From: Deltaproteobacteria bacterium
Lineage (GTDB): Bacteria; Myxococcota_A; UBA796; SXON01
Direction: 5' to 3'
Assembly: GCA_947445035.1 (NCBI GenBank)
Contig: CANFCK010000020.1
Span: 23,743-87,742 of the forward strand
Length of the DNA stretch: 64,000 bases
In this document: one piece after another, positions 56,351-63,879 of the stretch
Layout: each line of letters starts with the position of its first letter
Numbering within the stretch: the first letter of the stretch is position 1
Position numbers and translations under genes: made by a program
Notes under the pieces: generated by a model
Told to the model about the DNA's origin: nothing
Databases searched by the model: none
What the model saw: the letters and a program-made list of their open reading frames with translations, nothing else

Positions 56351-56964
56351 CGACCGCTCCCCTTCAAATCAGTCGTGCCCGCGCTCACCAGGGCCTCGGG
56401 CAGCCCTTCGGTGCCGGCCAGCTCGTCCAATGGGCTCCACGGGATGGCACGGAGGCCGAAGGTCCGGAGGAACAACTTCTGGAAGTTCTCATTGGGAAGC
56501 TCGCCGTCGCTGGTGAAGAAGAGCCAGCGATCGTTCATGTTCCAGGACACCTCCATCGTCTGGACGCGCGGGAGGGTTTTCAGCAACATCTCCTGCTCGA
56601 GCGCCTCGCGTAGTTCTTCGCGGACGGCGGCGGGGGCCTTGGGACGATTATTGGCCAGACACCAAGCCTGTTGCCGCTTTTCCAGGTGGGCACGAAGCAG
56701 CTTGGCGGGGACGGTCTTGGTGTCGACACGCAGGGCGAAAAGCGCGTAGTGATTGTACAACCACTGGTTTACATCGGAGAAGTCCACGTCCAAGAGGTTG
56801 TGGACCTGACACCAGCCCATCGACTGACCCTTGTGGGTAGGCGATTGCGGCTCTCGATGTTGATTGGTGTTGAGCGCGGCGATGAACTCATCGGTGAAAC
56901 CCTCAGGCAGGTCGCCGACAATCCGGTAGCGCCGCCCCGACAGGGGGCCCTTGAGAATACCCAT
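56347..56964 (-). CDS. rdgC: RdgC-like recombination-associated protein, short form
   Basis: The 205-residue protein starts MGILKGPLSGRRYRIVGDLP and shows RdgC-like segments. These are GWCQVHNLLDVDFSDVNQWLYNHYALFALRVDTKTVPAKLLRAHLE, read across residues about 50-95. The region after them includes VREELREALEQEMLLKTLPRV, then WLFFTSDGELPNENFQKLFLRTFGL. RdgC forms a ring on DNA and restrains RecA. Members from gammaproteobacteria are about 300 residues, so this one lacks roughly the last third, perhaps supplied by the overlapping downstream gene. It lies 5 bases after the Sm-like gene. Confidence 0.75.
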   Translation of the reverse strand: MGILKGPLSGRRYRIVGDLPEGFTDEFIAALNTNQHREPQSPTHKGQSMGWCQVHNLLDVDFSDVNQWLYNHYALFALRVDTKTVPAKLLRAHLEKRQQAWCLANNRPKAPAAVREELREALEQEMLLKTLPRVQTMEVSWNMNDRWLFFTSDGELPNENFQKLFLRTFGLRAIPWSPLDELAGTEGLPEALVSAGTTDLKGSGR

Positions 56965-56969
56965 GTTGG

Positions 56970-57755
56970 TCAGTCCCGAAAGTCGTCGAGGGCGTGGCGG
57001 AGCACGGCGATGTCGCCGCCCTTGGTGTGCAACCCGAGTTCCCAGCGGGAAACCCAGGCGACGGTGCCCACGAAAACTTCGCCCTCGACCAAGGTGATCG
57101 TCGCCTCAGCCTTCTTATCCCACACTTCGCCCAGGCGACGATTGCTGCAGCCGAAGCGCTTCTGCGGCTTGAGGATCGGCTGGAGCTCGCGCGCCTTTCG
57201 GACGTCGTCCCACGTCATCGCCTTGCGGACCTTCTGCCAGACCGAGGCGTCAGCGACGAACTTGATCGCCGTCTTGTGCACCGTCGAAACGGCGCCAGAC
57301 TCTGCATCGCGCACCTCGATCTCATAGGCGGCATCGGCCAGAACGACGGCACGCACGAGCTTGCGTCCGTACAACCCCAGCACCTGTTCGGCCTTGGACG
57401 TCAGGGCGGAGACGAAGACGTCGCGGCCACGGTTGGCATCGAGATGGGCTTCGATCCGGCGCTTGGCCAGCACCGGTTGGAGGGTGGCATGCCCGAGCGC
57501 CACCTGGGTGGCCAGCGCCCGATCGAGCCCGTGACGAACCATCAGCCCGGTCACCTCGTCGGCGAAGGCCATCTTCTTGATGGCGTCGTTCAGATCGAGC
57601 CGCCCGAGGGCGACCAGACGCGCCACGTCGAGCGGAACCCCCGCGTTCTTATGGATCTCGGCGGCCCGAAGCGCGATGGCATCGGCGGCACCCGGGCGGG
57701 CCTGCGGCTTCGGCGGCCGGCGCCCACCCCTCTTCGCTCCCTCTGGCATTCCCAT
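56970..57755 (-). CDS. Protein with two Sm/Hfq-like segments
   Basis: The protein has about 261 residues if it starts at ATG 57755, which lies 6 bases after a TAAGGC hexamer; a GTG at 57761 would leave no spacer. A basic Pro/Arg tail opens it (GGRRPPKPQARPG), then a helical region. Near residues 130-175, GRKLVRAVVLADAAYEIEV followed by STVHKTAIKFVA resembles the Hfq strand order, with HKTAI in place of the Hfq YKHAI motif. Near 220-261, ATITLVEGEVFVGTVAWVSRWELGL, then DIAVLRHALDDF, is a second Sm-like run. It could be an RNA-binding protein. It leads an operon with the RdgC-like gene. By-eye resemblance only. Confidence 0.65.
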   Translation of the reverse strand: MGMPEGAKRGGRRPPKPQARPGAADAIALRAAEIHKNAGVPLDVARLVALGRLDLNDAIKKMAFADEVTGLMVRHGLDRALATQVALGHATLQPVLAKRRIEAHLDANRGRDVFVSALTSKAEQVLGLYGRKLVRAVVLADAAYEIEVRDAESGAVSTVHKTAIKFVADASVWQKVRKAMTWDDVRKARELQPILKPQKRFGCSNRRLGEVWDKKAEATITLVEGEVFVGTVAWVSRWELGLHTKGGDIAVLRHALDDFRD

Positions 57756-57795
57756 GCCCACGCCTTAGCCGGGGCGCCGAGGTTACGCTCGTTGC
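57756..57795. promoter_or_regulatory. Divergent 40-base promoter with two leaderless-type hexamers
   Basis: TAAGGC on the minus strand (57767-57762) lies 6 bases before the Sm-like ATG. TACGCT on the plus strand (57784-57789) lies 6 bases before the peroxiredoxin ATG. There is no Shine-Dalgarno on either side. Confidence 0.45.
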
Positions 57796-58266
57796 ATGGC
57801 CACGCCGACCGCCGGTATGCTCGCCCCCGACTTTGCCGCCGAGTCCGACGCAGGGCCGCTGCGGCTCTCGTCCCTTTTGGGGAAGAAGATTGTCCTCTAC
57901 TTCTATCCGAAGGACTCGACCCCGGGCTGCACCATCGAGGCCCGCGAGTTCGGCGTGCTCCACGCGCGGTTCGAAGCGGCCGGCGCGGTGGTGCTCGGCA
58001 TCAGCAAAGACAGCGTGAAGTCTCACCAGAAGTTCCGCGCCAAAGAATGCCTGCCGTTTGCCCTGGTCTCTGATCCGGGAGGGATCTGCGAGGCCTACGG
58101 CGCCTGGCGTGACAAGAAACTGTACGGCCGGGAATACAAGGGCATCGCCCGCATCAGTTTTTTGGTGGATGAACGGGGGATCATCGCCGAGGTGTGGGAC
58201 CCGGTGAGCGCGCGTGGCCACGCCGCACAGGTGCTCGCCCGAATCGAGGGGCCGCCCGCGCCGTGA
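57796..58266 (+). CDS. bcp: Thioredoxin-dependent peroxiredoxin, PrxQ/BCP type
   Basis: The 156-residue thiol peroxidase has the active site YPKDSTPGCTIEAREF with peroxidatic Cys45. The resolving Cys that usually sits five residues later (CTxEAC) is Arg50 here. Cys85 (KECLPF) and Cys98 (GGICEA) remain and could resolve from helix 3, as in some PrxQ proteins, or the enzyme could work as a 1-Cys type. LVDERGIIAEVWDPV is the normal C-terminal strand. It is coupled to the hydrolase gene (GTGA overlap). Confidence 0.93.
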   Translation: MATPTAGMLAPDFAAESDAGPLRLSSLLGKKIVLYFYPKDSTPGCTIEAREFGVLHARFEAAGAVVLGISKDSVKSHQKFRAKECLPFALVSDPGGICEAYGAWRDKKLYGREYKGIARISFLVDERGIIAEVWDPVSARGHAAQVLARIEGPPAP

Positions 58267-59093
58267 CCACGGTCCTGGCGGCGCACGGACTGGGGCTGGG
58301 TCCCTGGGTCTTCGAACCGTGGCGCGCGGCGTTCGAGGCCGCGGGTTTCGTCTTTTCGCCGTTGACGCTGCCCGGCCACGGCGATGGCCAGGACGCCAGC
58401 TTCGCCGAGGTCGTCGCCGCCATCGAGCGCGCTGCGGACAACGTTTCGGGGCCGGTGATCCTCTGCGGGCACAGCTTCTCCGGGCTGGCAGTCCAAACCA
58501 TCCTGTGCCGGCGGACCGTCGCCGCCGCGGTGCTCGTCTGCCCGCTTCCGCCCGGCCGACCGGCGGTGGGCTCCGCGACGCTCGCCCATCTGCCGCGCGC
58601 ACTGGCCACCCTTGCGCTGGGCCGCCCCTACACACCGAGTCGTCGGGGCTGGACGGACCTGGGCTTCTCCCACGTACCCCCCGCACACCTGGCCGACGCC
58701 ATGGCGCGCAGCGTGCCGTGGCCGAACCGTTTGTGTCGCGATCTCATTCGCGCGCCAGAGGTCCTTCCCACCTCGCTCGACACCCCGGTCCTGGTGGTCA
58801 TCGGGGGCGCCGATCCGGTGATCCCACCCGCTGCCGCCAGGGTTGTGGCCGACCTCTTCGAGGCGGTGTGTTGGCGCTACGACGACCTCGCCCACACGCC
58901 GATGCTGGAACCCGGCAGCGACCGGATGCTCGCGGACATCGTGGCTTTCTGTATGGAGCCGGTGCGTCCGCGCGTCCTGGAGAGCGATGGCTACGGCCCC
59001 GAAGAAGGCGTGGGACATGCCGCCAGGAAGGCGCGGCGGGGGCCCAAGGCGCGTCGACGCTCGGCCTACGGGCAGAAGGAGGCCGCCCGATGA
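58263..59093 (+). CDS. Alpha/beta hydrolase
   Basis: The 276-residue protein starts at GTG 58263 overlapping the peroxiredoxin stop. It has the alpha/beta-hydrolase features: AAHGLGLGPWVFEPW (oxyanion loop), CGHSFSGLAVQT (nucleophile Ser), VVIGGADPVIPPAAA (Asp) and DDLAHTPMLEPGSD (His). The tail of about 40 residues is basic (KARRGPKARRRSAYGQ), which is unusual for the family. The substrate is an unknown ester or amide. It overlaps the lipoprotein gene by 4 bases. Confidence 0.88.
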   Translation: MTTVLAAHGLGLGPWVFEPWRAAFEAAGFVFSPLTLPGHGDGQDASFAEVVAAIERAADNVSGPVILCGHSFSGLAVQTILCRRTVAAAVLVCPLPPGRPAVGSATLAHLPRALATLALGRPYTPSRRGWTDLGFSHVPPAHLADAMARSVPWPNRLCRDLIRAPEVLPTSLDTPVLVVIGGADPVIPPAAARVVADLFEAVCWRYDDLAHTPMLEPGSDRMLADIVAFCMEPVRPRVLESDGYGPEEGVGHAARKARRGPKARRRSAYGQKEAAR

Positions 59094-60352
59094 TGCTCTG
59101 GCTCGTCTTCGCCTGCACGCAGAAGGTCCCCCCGGGGCTCGGGTTGATTCCGAGCGGGGAAACCATCGAAGCGCCCGAGCCGACGGATCCTGCCGCGTGG
59201 CGACGCTGGCTCCTTGGCGGCGACCCGCTGGCGCGGCGGCTGAAGCGGCCCGCCCTGGTGCGAGACGCCGGCTACGCCGCGTGGGCCGGGCTCGCCGCTG
59301 ACGCCGAATCCGATACCGTGTGGTTTCTGGAGGCTGGGGCATCAGGAACGGCGAGTGTGCCGCTCCTGCGCGGGGCCCGCCTGGCAGGCGCGGAGACGCT
59401 GCTGGCTGACCTCGTTGGCCTGACGCGGTGGCTCCTTCCGCTGTCGGAGCCGGGACCGGGCGTCCTCGCAGCGCCTCGCCCGCCGCTGGCCTGGCTAGGC
59501 ACCGAGCGGGCGGACGCCGCGCTGTCGGTGCTGGAGCGCGGCGTGCTTCTCGGTTGGCTCGGGGCCCCTGACATCGACACCAGCGCGCCGGCCGCGCTCT
59601 TGAGCGAGGACGCCTGGGCGCGGTTGGCCACGACGCCCGCGGGCAGGCTGCTCCTGGCGCGCAACGGTGAGGCGGCGACGCCTCCAGAGGATGGGGCTCG
59701 GGTGCTGCTCGACGTGACGGCCTTCGCGCTGGAAGAAGCCGCGGCGGACTCCGCCAAGGAGCACGAGGCCCTCAAGGCGCGGCGGGTGGTGCTGGCGGCA
59801 ACGGAGGGGGAGGACGTCGTGAGCACCCGCCTGGCGCGCGCGTTGGCGGCGCTGACCCCGGCCGCACCGAACGATGACGCAGCGGGGATGGCCCTGGTGG
59901 CGCACGCTGCGCTGCGTTGGCGCGGGCGCTGCCCCGACGTGCCCTGCGGCGGCTTTGATCGAATAGACCAGCTCAAGGCGGCGACACGCTTCGGACGCCA
60001 GTCCGCGGGACTTGCCGCGGTGTGGCGAACCATCGCGTGGAAGGGCGCGGTGGACGAGCTTTGGGCCTCCTGGGAGCGGCCGCAGGTGCTGCGCGCGATG
60101 GACCGCATCGTCGAGTTGGCAGCCGACGCGGCGCCCCGCGAGCTCGATCGGAGCATGGTCCTGCGGCCGGGGCCCGACGCGGGGTGGATCCTGCCCGTGA
60201 CCCGGGCGGTCGGCGGTCCCGAAGCCACCTCGAAGGAGGGGCTCTTCCGCGCGCTTTACGGGCGGGTGGCGGTCGAAGCCCGCGCGGCGGCGCTCGCCGC
60301 GCCGGGCAACGCCGGGGCTCTTGGCCGGATAGAGCGGCGAGCGCATCGGTAA
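59090..60352 (+). CDS. Lipoprotein of unknown function
   Basis: The 420-residue protein starts at ATG 59090 (ATGATG overlap with the hydrolase stop), with signal and lipobox LVFAC (Cys9). The mature protein is Ala/Leu-rich and mainly helical, with no motif I recognise. RCPDVPCGGFDRIDQLK near residue 285 holds the only other Cys pair. It is the last gene of the peroxiredoxin operon. Its TAA stop forms part of the loop of a hairpin. Confidence 0.65.
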   Translation: MMLWLVFACTQKVPPGLGLIPSGETIEAPEPTDPAAWRRWLLGGDPLARRLKRPALVRDAGYAAWAGLAADAESDTVWFLEAGASGTASVPLLRGARLAGAETLLADLVGLTRWLLPLSEPGPGVLAAPRPPLAWLGTERADAALSVLERGVLLGWLGAPDIDTSAPAALLSEDAWARLATTPAGRLLLARNGEAATPPEDGARVLLDVTAFALEEAAADSAKEHEALKARRVVLAATEGEDVVSTRLARALAALTPAAPNDDAAGMALVAHAALRWRGRCPDVPCGGFDRIDQLKAATRFGRQSAGLAAVWRTIAWKGAVDELWASWERPQVLRAMDRIVELAADAAPRELDRSMVLRPGPDAGWILPVTRAVGGPEATSKEGLFRALYGRVAVEARAAALAAPGNAGALGRIERRAHR

Positions 60353-60361
60353 GCCGATGCG
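60342..60361. terminator. Short perfect hairpin with the stop codon in its loop
   Basis: CGCATCGG (60342-60349) and CCGATGCG (60354-60361) form an 8-base-pair stem around the loop TAAG, which contains the TAA stop of the lipoprotein gene. It lies between convergent genes and is symmetrical, so it could end both transcripts. There is no T-run. Confidence 0.45.
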
Positions 60362-60367
60362 TCCGGG

Positions 60368-61135
60368 CTACAAACTCAAGAGCGCCGCGCTGTTGTTCAA
60401 GATGTGCATGACGATGCCGGGAAGCACGCTGCCGCTCTTGTACCGAAGCCACCCACCGACCAATCCGATGAAAAACAGTGGCGGGATCGCCCACAACCGA
60501 TCCACGTGCAACACGGCGAATGCCATCGCTTGCAGCACCACACCGACGCGCGGCCCGAACGCACGGCTCACGAGAGGCTGCATCCAGCCGCGAAACAACA
60601 GCTCCTCCGTGACCGGCGCCCCGAGCACGACGAACGCGACGACCCCGACCCGAATCCAAGCCTCGGGGTTGTGCAGCGCCGCCGCGATGCTCTGAGCATC
60701 GGGCGCGTAGCCGCAGGCGTCGAGCAATAGCGCCCAGCCAACCGAGAACCCCAGCGTCGCGATCACCGCCGCGCACCCGAGCACGAACCACCGGACCGTC
60801 GGCAGCATAGGAGCACTCGCCCGCCCCGAAACCCTGACGGCAACGAGCGCGCCGAGGTTGCCGATGAACGTCGCCAAGAGGGTCGCCACCACCCAAGGGT
60901 CGCTGGCGAGCGTCTCCGGGTCGAGGCGAATCGCCCCGCCGAGCAGAACCGCGCCGAGCACGCCCAGCCCGCCGCCCAGACCGATCGCGGCGCCTCCCAC
61001 CAGCGGCCCCTCGATCCACCAGCGCCGCGTCCACTGCGACCACCGAAGCACCAGGCCGAGCACCAAGCCGGTCAGTCCGGCGAGGAGGGCCATTCCCGCG
61101 GCCGCCAACGCCGCCGTTCCGAGACTGAGCGTCAC
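60368..61135 (-). CDS. CPBP-family intramembrane metalloprotease
   Basis: The 255-residue membrane protein has about seven helices. The three CPBP motifs lie in the C-terminal half: VTEELLFRGW (EExxxR), MAFAVLHVDRLW (FxxxH) and IVMHILNNSAAL (HxxxN), forming the buried metal site. GTG 61135 overlaps the TGA of the upstream lipoprotein gene (GTGA). Members process prenylated or membrane-bound peptides; no substrate is suggested by the neighbours. Confidence 0.9.
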   Translation of the reverse strand: MTLSLGTAALAAAGMALLAGLTGLVLGLVLRWSQWTRRWWIEGPLVGGAAIGLGGGLGVLGAVLLGGAIRLDPETLASDPWVVATLLATFIGNLGALVAVRVSGRASAPMLPTVRWFVLGCAAVIATLGFSVGWALLLDACGYAPDAQSIAAALHNPEAWIRVGVVAFVVLGAPVTEELLFRGWMQPLVSRAFGPRVGVVLQAMAFAVLHVDRLWAIPPLFFIGLVGGWLRYKSGSVLPGIVMHILNNSAALLSL

Positions 61136-62040
61136 CTGGACACCGTGAACACCGCCCCGGAGGGCTGGCCGCCGCGCGGGTGGAACGGAGCGCCGATGAA
61201 CAGGGTGTCCGCATCGCCGACCAGGGTCAGTACCTGTCCCTCGGCCCCGACTTCCACGACAAGAACCTCGCCCCCGTCCAGCGGCCAGATCCGCGCCCGC
61301 GGCGGCACCACCGACCTGTTGAACACCCCCGCCGCGTAGCCCGCGGCGATCCCGCGCCCGACATGGTCGCCCTGCGCGCCGCGGAGCTCTCGCCCGTCCT
61401 CGCAGCTCACCCGCCCCCCGGCATCGTCGAGCTGAAGCTCGGGGTCGCCGACGCAGACGACGCCATCCTCGATCACCACGACGCCGTCGGCTCCGCCAGT
61501 GAGCGGCTCGCCGTCCCCGAGCACGGGGCCAAGAGGGCTCAAGTCTGGATCGAACGCCTCTACGACGCAGGCCCCATCGGGCTCGCAGACCAGCGCCACC
61601 ACCCGCTCGTCGTCCGCCGCCAACGCTTCGACCCCGGACACGGGTATCGCCCACCCGTCGTACCCACGGATGTGGGTTCGGCCTGCGTAGTATAGGCTCA
61701 CTGACGACGCGGCGAGCGCCACCGCCCCTGCCAGCTCCTCGAGCTTTCCGAGGGGTTCGCCGTCCGCCGTCGCGCCGGCTGGACCGATGCGTACCAGGCG
61801 CTCGCCCCAGTAGCCGACCCAGGCACCCGGTCCCTCCAACCGCTCGCCGTCGACCAGCACCGCCGGCCCACCCGGCGCCGCGGCCGCCAGCACCGACCCG
61901 TTCCACGTCAGCGTTTCGCCGAGTCGATCGTCGGGCTCGCCGTAGGTCACCTCAGCCAAGACTTCAGCGCCCACCACCGACTCCCCCGGAAGCAGATCCT
62001 CGGTGCATCCCATGAGGAAAAGTGCCACAACGGTCCTCAC
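61132..62040 (-). CDS. Lipoprotein with repeated short beta strands, unknown
   Basis: The 302-residue protein starts at GTG 62040 overlapping the methyltransferase stop, with lipobox FLMGC (Cys12). The mature part looks like a beta-propeller of short blades (TLTWNGSVLAAAAPGGPAVL, GERLVRIGPAGATADGEPLG, DGVVCVGDPELQLDD) ending in FIGAPFHPRGG, an FG-GAP-like closing blade. I cannot name the family. It is between a methyltransferase and a CPBP protease in one operon. Confidence 0.7.
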   Translation of the reverse strand: MRTVVALFLMGCTEDLLPGESVVGAEVLAEVTYGEPDDRLGETLTWNGSVLAAAAPGGPAVLVDGERLEGPGAWVGYWGERLVRIGPAGATADGEPLGKLEELAGAVALAASSVSLYYAGRTHIRGYDGWAIPVSGVEALAADDERVVALVCEPDGACVVEAFDPDLSPLGPVLGDGEPLTGGADGVVVIEDGVVCVGDPELQLDDAGGRVSCEDGRELRGAQGDHVGRGIAAGYAAGVFNRSVVPPRARIWPLDGGEVLVVEVGAEGQVLTLVGDADTLFIGAPFHPRGGQPSGAVFTVSR

Positions 62041-62666
62041 CGCGTGCAGACCAGACGTCGATAGAATCCATGGCGCTCGTCGCCAATGTCCGGGCCGAAC
62101 GGCGAGGCTTCGGCGATGGCGCGGAGTGATGCCCATCGCGCGTTGTCCATGCCAAAGCGCGCCCACTGCCTCTTGATGAACGAGTCGGGCGGGAACGGGC
62201 CGGAGCGGGCAATCCAGTCGGGAGGCACCTCACCGTCGGGGTCGGCCTCATACACGTAAAACGCACCCCCATCCGCCGTCACCCGGTAGACCTCGGCGAA
62301 GATCGCAGCGACATCGGCCCAGTGGTGCGCGGACTGCACCGCCACGGCCACATCAAAGGTGCGCTCCGGGTAGACGATCCGGGTGGCGTCCATGTTGCGG
62401 AAGGTCACGTTGAGTCGACCCTGCCGGTTGTTTTCGGCGAAGTCCAGCATGTGCGGGCAGGTGTCGATGCCCACGGCATCCACATCGGCGCGACCCGAGG
62501 CCGCGTGGATCGCCACCCAGCCGGGACCGGTGCCGACGTCGAGAAGCGCGCCCCGCAACGGCACGATGTCGTTGGCGATGAAACGGTAGGCGGGCTGGTA
62601 GTACCGGCCTGGACCCACCTGATAGGCCAGGGCGGTCCAGAAGCGGCGATCGGGCAGGAGCGGCAT
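62037..62666 (-). CDS. Class I SAM-dependent methyltransferase
   Basis: The 209-residue protein starts at ATG 62666. SAM-binding motif I is ALLDVGTGPGWVAIHAA, followed by VGIDTCPHMLDFAENN, NMDATRIVYPERTFDVAVAVQSAHHWAD and the motif III-like YRVTADGGAFYVYE. These are UbiE/COQ5-like Methyltransf_11 features; the substrate is unknown. TATCCT lies 8 bases before the ATG in a 26-base spacer shared with the divergent SDR gene. Confidence 0.9.
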   Translation of the reverse strand: MPLLPDRRFWTALAYQVGPGRYYQPAYRFIANDIVPLRGALLDVGTGPGWVAIHAASGRADVDAVGIDTCPHMLDFAENNRQGRLNVTFRNMDATRIVYPERTFDVAVAVQSAHHWADVAAIFAEVYRVTADGGAFYVYEADPDGEVPPDWIARSGPFPPDSFIKRQWARFGMDNARWASLRAIAEASPFGPDIGDERHGFYRRLVCTR

Positions 62667-62692
62667 GGGCGGGCAGGATAATCCGCCGGCCC
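62667..62692. promoter_or_regulatory. 26-base bidirectional leaderless promoter
   Basis: The spacer between two divergent ATGs holds TATCCT on the minus strand (62680-62675) and TAATCC on the plus strand (62679-62684), each 8 bases from its start codon. The outer bases CATGGGC and GCCCATG form an inverted repeat that includes both start codons. No room exists for 5' leaders. Confidence 0.5.
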
Positions 62693-63670
62693 ATGACCAC
62701 CACCACCCGCCTCCCACACACCCGTTGGGCCGTGACCGGCGGCACGGGACTGCTCGGAAACAACCTCGTGCGCAGTCTTGTCGCCGCGGGTGCCGAAGTG
62801 CGGGTCTTGTCGCGCAAAGCGCCGCGCCGTGAGTTCGCGGGGCTGGCCGTCACCGAGATCGAGGGGGACCTCGACGATATGGGGGCGCTGCGGCGGCTGA
62901 TGGAAGGGGCCGAGTGCGTGGTGCACGCGGCGGCGATGGTGGACATCCGCTTCGGGGACCGCGATCGATTCGAAGCGGTCAATGTCGCGGGGACGGCAAA
63001 CGTTCTGGCCGCGATGCCGCCAGGCGCCCGATTGGTCCACGTTTCGACGGTGGATGCGCTGGGGATGCGCAGCCGGGCGGAGCCGGCGGACGAAGATTGT
63101 GCGCCGCAACCGCACGAGGCGGGGGTGCCCTACGTCGACACCAAGCGGGCCGCGGACGGGCTTGTCCAAGAGAGCGCGGCCGACTGGATCATCGTCTACC
63201 CGACCTACATGCTCGGACCCTGGGACTGGCGGCCGTCGAGCGGACGGATGATCGTGGAGATTGCCAGTGGCAAAGGCAAGCTGGCTCCGGGCGGAGGCAA
63301 CAACTTTGTTCACGTTGGCGACGTGGTCGAGGCCCTGATCACCGCGTCGGGACAACAACGCGGCGGCCGTTGGATCTTCGGCAATGAGAACCTCAGCTAC
63401 GTCGAAGCGTGGACGCTGATGGCCGAGGTGACGGGCGCCTCCCCGCCGCTCGGAAGCCTGCCCCGTTGGCTCGGCGCCACTGCGGCGTCCGTGCTCGACG
63501 TGGTGCGCGCCGGCGGCATCCGCGAAGGGGACGTCAACGCTGCCAGCGTGCGCATGAGTTTTCTGCCGCACTACTTCTCGGCGGAGCGGGCGCGGCGGGA
63601 GCTGGGGATGCGGCAGACTCCCGTGCGAGAGGCGGTCGCGGCCGCGTGGGCGTTTTTCTCCAGCCGGTGA
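62693..63670 (+). CDS. NAD-dependent epimerase/dehydratase (extended SDR)
   Basis: The 325-residue protein has the Rossmann motif VTGGTGLLGNNLVRSL, then VLSRKAPRREFAG, GDLDDMGALRRLM, VVHAAAMVDIRFGDR, VHVSTVDALG and the catalytic YVDTKRAAD (YxxxK). VYPTYMLGPWDWRPSSGRM and NFVHVGDVVEAL follow the pattern of dihydroflavonol-reductase-like members. It probably reduces or epimerises a sugar or lipid ketone. It starts at ATG 62693 in the bidirectional spacer. Confidence 0.9.
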   Translation: MTTTTRLPHTRWAVTGGTGLLGNNLVRSLVAAGAEVRVLSRKAPRREFAGLAVTEIEGDLDDMGALRRLMEGAECVVHAAAMVDIRFGDRDRFEAVNVAGTANVLAAMPPGARLVHVSTVDALGMRSRAEPADEDCAPQPHEAGVPYVDTKRAADGLVQESAADWIIVYPTYMLGPWDWRPSSGRMIVEIASGKGKLAPGGGNNFVHVGDVVEALITASGQQRGGRWIFGNENLSYVEAWTLMAEVTGASPPLGSLPRWLGATAASVLDVVRAGGIREGDVNAASVRMSFLPHYFSAERARRELGMRQTPVREAVAAAWAFFSSR

Positions 63671-63851
63671 TGTCGCGACACGCTTAGCGGCCGCCGTTCC
63701 GGCGCCGGGTGTTCGCTGCGGGCGCCCCGGCTTCTGACGACGACGGCCACGCGATGCGGATCCGGAGGCCGCCAAGGCGTCGGGCCGGCATGAGGGGAGC
63801 CGTCAACGCCCGGGAAATGGCGGCCGGGGGCACCCTTGGCCGCTTGCGGTG

Positions 63852-63874
63852 CTATGGTAGCGGTGCTAACATAG
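63852..63874. promoter_or_regulatory. Inverted-repeat operator overlapping the TetR -10 hexamer
   Basis: CTATGGTAGC (63852-63861), spacer GGT, then GCTAACATAG (63865-63874) is a near-perfect inverted repeat with 9 of 10 pairs matching. Its right arm contains TAACAT (63867-63872), a good -10 hexamer 7 bases before the ATG at 63880. Binding would block RNA polymerase, consistent with TetR autoregulation. Confidence 0.6.
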
Positions 63875-63879
63875 AGCCC

